Below, piece by piece: positions 4,508 through 6,078 of a DNA stretch of 6,078 nt. This DNA comes from CAZYWA01 sp964650975 [NCBI: uncultured bacterium]. Its GTDB lineage: Bacteria; JADJOY01. Position 1 is the first letter of the stretch. Each line of letters begins with the position of its first letter. The notes beneath the pieces were generated by a model that saw only the letters and a program-made list of their open reading frames with translations, searched no databases and was not told the origin of the DNA. The stretch covers positions 1-6,078 of the forward strand of contig CAZYWA010000486.1 in assembly GCA_964650975.1 (NCBI GenBank). Direction: 5' to 3'. Made by a program: the position numbers and the translations under genes.

Positions 4508-6078
4508 AACCACCGCAGTCGCAAGAGCCCGTGTTCTGGCGCAGCCTCGCTCAGCTCGAGGGGGGTGCGGAGTTCCAGGACCGGGCCAGACCGGAGTTCC
4601 CGGAAGGCGCCGACCTCCCGCCGGCCGGCGTTTCGCGCCGCCAGATGCTGGGGCTCACCGGCGCGACGCTGTCGATCGCCGGGCTCGCGAGCTGCCGCCG
4701 GCCGATCGAGCGGATCGTCCCGTACGTGCGCCCTCCGGAAGAGGTCATCCCCGGTGTGCCCCGCTTCTACGCCACCACCATGCCGTTCGGACGCAGCGCC
4801 TATGGCCTGGTCGTCGAGAGCCACGAAGGACGGCCGACCAAGGTCGAGGGGAACGAGCTTCACCCGGCGACGTCGGGCGCCTCCAGCACCTGGATCCAGG
4901 CGTCTATCTACGATCTCTACGATCCGGACCGCGCCGGCCCGGTTCGCGCCCAGGGCAAGCCGTCGACCTGGGACGATTTCGACAAGACCTGGAAGGACCT
5001 CGGTGGCGGTCTCGAGTCGAGCGGCGGCGAGGGGCTCGCGATCCTGAGCGCGCCCTTCACCTCACCGACGATGGCGCGGATGCGCGCCAAGGTGATGGAA
5101 GCGTTCCCGAAAGCCCGCTGGGTGACCTACGAGCCGCTCGGTGACGAGAACGTGCTCGCCGGAATTCAGGCCGCCACCGGTCAGGCGTACGAGCCGGTTC
5201 ATCACCTGGGCCGCGCCAAGGTGGTGCTCACCATCGAGGCCGATCCCCTCGGCTGCGATCCGGAAGCGGTGCGGCAGGCGCGCGAGTTCGCCGACGGCCG
5301 CCGGATCGGCGGCGAGGCCGAGCACCAGAAGCACGCCGCGGCGCCGGAGCTCAACCGGCTTTACGCGGTGGAGAGCACCTACAGCGCGACCGGCGGCGTG
5401 GCCGACCATCGGCTGCGCCTGCGGCGCGGCGCGATGGGCTCGTTCGTCAGCGCCCTCGGCGGCGCTCTCGGCATCGGCTCCGCGCCCGCGTCCGGTCCCG
5501 ACGCCAAGTGGGTGGGCACCGTCGCCAAGGATCTTGCGGCCAATCGCGGCAAAAGCCTGGTGATCGCGGGCCCGGAGCTTTCTCCAGAGATCCATCGCGC
5601 GGTGTTCGCGATCAACATGGCCCTCGGAAACGTCGGCTCGACGATCACGCTGATCGATCCCAAGGACGCGGCCCGCTCGCGGGTGGCGGATCTCGCCTCG
5701 CTGGTGCAGGCGATGAACGCGGGCCAGATCGGCACGCTGGTGATCGTGGGCGGCAACCCGGTGTACGACGCTCCGGCCGATCTCGGGCTCGTGAAGGCGC
5801 TCGGGAAGGTCAAGACCGTGGTGCGCGCCGGTCCATTCGCCGACGAGACGTCGCAGGCTGCGGCCTGGCACCTGCCGCTCGCGCACTTCCTCGAGAGCTG
5901 GGGCGACGCGCGCGCGATCGACGGAACGCTCAGCATCGTGCAGCCGCTGATCCTGCCGCTGCACGGCGGGCGCAGCGCGATCGAGCTGCTCGCGGGGCTG
6001 GCGGCGCCCGATCGCGATCCCAAGAAGCCGATCTCGGGCTACGACCTGGTGCGCGAGACCTGGAAGCCGAGATCGGAA
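4504..6078 (+). CDS. actB: ACIII subunit ActB, copy 2 (MopB-like domain, cut by window edge)
   Basis: These 525 codons, open at the right edge, encode the first, MopB-like part of the large ACIII subunit; the ferredoxin-like [Fe-S] part expected at the C-terminus lies beyond the window. The ATG at 4504 overlaps the actA stop as ATGA. FWRSLAQLEGGAEF through EFP (11-33) is the extended Tat leader, followed by SRRQM at 44-48, a hydrophobic stretch and LASC with Cys64, a lipobox-like site suggesting a lipid anchor. After export it would sit on the periplasmic side with ActA. The fold resembles molybdopterin oxidoreductases (KVEGNELHPATSGASS near 116-131, ESTYSATGGVADHRL at 290-304, VIVGGNPVYDAPA later), but the N-terminal CxxCxxxC cluster and the Cys after the HP...G segment are absent. 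That agrees with the known loss of Mo cofactor in this part of ActB. No frameshift was seen along the whole stretch. Confidence 0.92.
   Translation, partial: MKPPQSQEPVFWRSLAQLEGGAEFQDRARPEFPEGADLPPAGVSRRQMLGLTGATLSIAGLASCRRPIERIVPYVRPPEEVIPGVPRFYATTMPFGRSAYGLVVESHEGRPTKVEGNELHPATSGASSTWIQASIYDLYDPDRAGPVRAQGKPSTWDDFDKTWKDLGGGLESSGGEGLAILSAPFTSPTMARMRAKVMEAFPKARWVTYEPLGDENVLAGIQAATGQAYEPVHHLGRAKVVLTIEADPLGCDPEAVRQAREFADGRRIGGEAEHQKHAAAPELNRLYAVESTYSATGGVADHRLRLRRGAMGSFVSALGGALGIGSAPASGPDAKWVGTVAKDLAANRGKSLVIAGPELSPEIHRAVFAINMALGNVGSTITLIDPKDAARSRVADLASLVQAMNAGQIGTLVIVGGNPVYDAPADLGLVKALGKVKTVVRAGPFADETSQAAAWHLPLAHFLESWGDARAIDGTLSIVQPLILPLHGGRSAIELLAGLAAPDRDPKKPISGYDLVRETWKPRSE

Noticed and set aside
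3680-4513. Minus-strand open frame of about 277 codons opposite actA copy 2
   Set aside because: It lies opposite a gene with five heme motifs, and its composition is that of an antisense shadow.
5062-5964. Minus-strand open frame of about 300 codons opposite actB copy 2
   Set aside because: The plus strand encodes a continuous, recognisable ActB; the minus reading has no domain and a typical His/Arg-rich shadow composition.

Overview
This GC-rich bacterial window (all stops seen are TGA; GTG and TTG starts are common) carries respiratory-chain genes. It holds two copies of the first two genes of alternative complex III (ACIII, the quinol:electron-acceptor oxidoreductase that replaces cytochrome bc1), with a short block of cytochrome-oxidase and heme accessory genes between them. 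The family mix (pentaheme ActA, ActB with the extended Tat leader, SCO, HemY-type protoporphyrinogen oxidase) fits an aerobic or facultative member of a deep-branching Gram-negative phylum such as Myxococcota, Gemmatimonadota, Acidobacteriota or Eisenbacteria. The sequence alone does not decide which.

Layout. On the minus strand, reading right to left: a small two-helix membrane protein of unknown function (3610-3302), an SCO copper chaperone (3305-2655), protoporphyrinogen oxidase (2635-1160), a 135-bp gap with a probable promoter and a striking 19-bp palindrome, then actA copy 1 (1024-374) and the N-terminal part of actB copy 1 (377 to the left edge). On the plus strand, after a 249-bp divergent intergenic region: actA copy 2 (3860-4507) and 525 codons of actB copy 2 (4504 to the right edge). 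Both actB genes are cut by the window ends. The downstream ACIII genes (actC and onward) presumably follow on both sides.

How the genes fit together. ActA is a membrane-anchored pentaheme cytochrome c and ActB is the large Tat-exported MopB-like/ferredoxin subunit. Together they form the periplasmic electron-transfer head of ACIII, which passes quinol electrons to a cytochrome c or directly to an aa3-type oxidase. SCO helps build the CuA site of such an oxidase, and protoporphyrinogen oxidase makes the protoporphyrin IX from which all these hemes derive. Three gene junctions are 4-base ATGA overlaps, which suggests translational coupling.

The two ActA proteins are only about half identical, so this is an old duplication or two separately acquired complexes rather than a recent tandem copy. 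The main points for follow-up are the paired ACIII modules, the palindrome sitting on the -10 region of the copy 1 promoter, and an inverted repeat in the divergent region that contains the -10 elements of two face-to-face promoter candidates. I found no mobile element, CRISPR array, tRNA, rRNA or convincing terminator, and nothing that I can honestly call a wholly new system.
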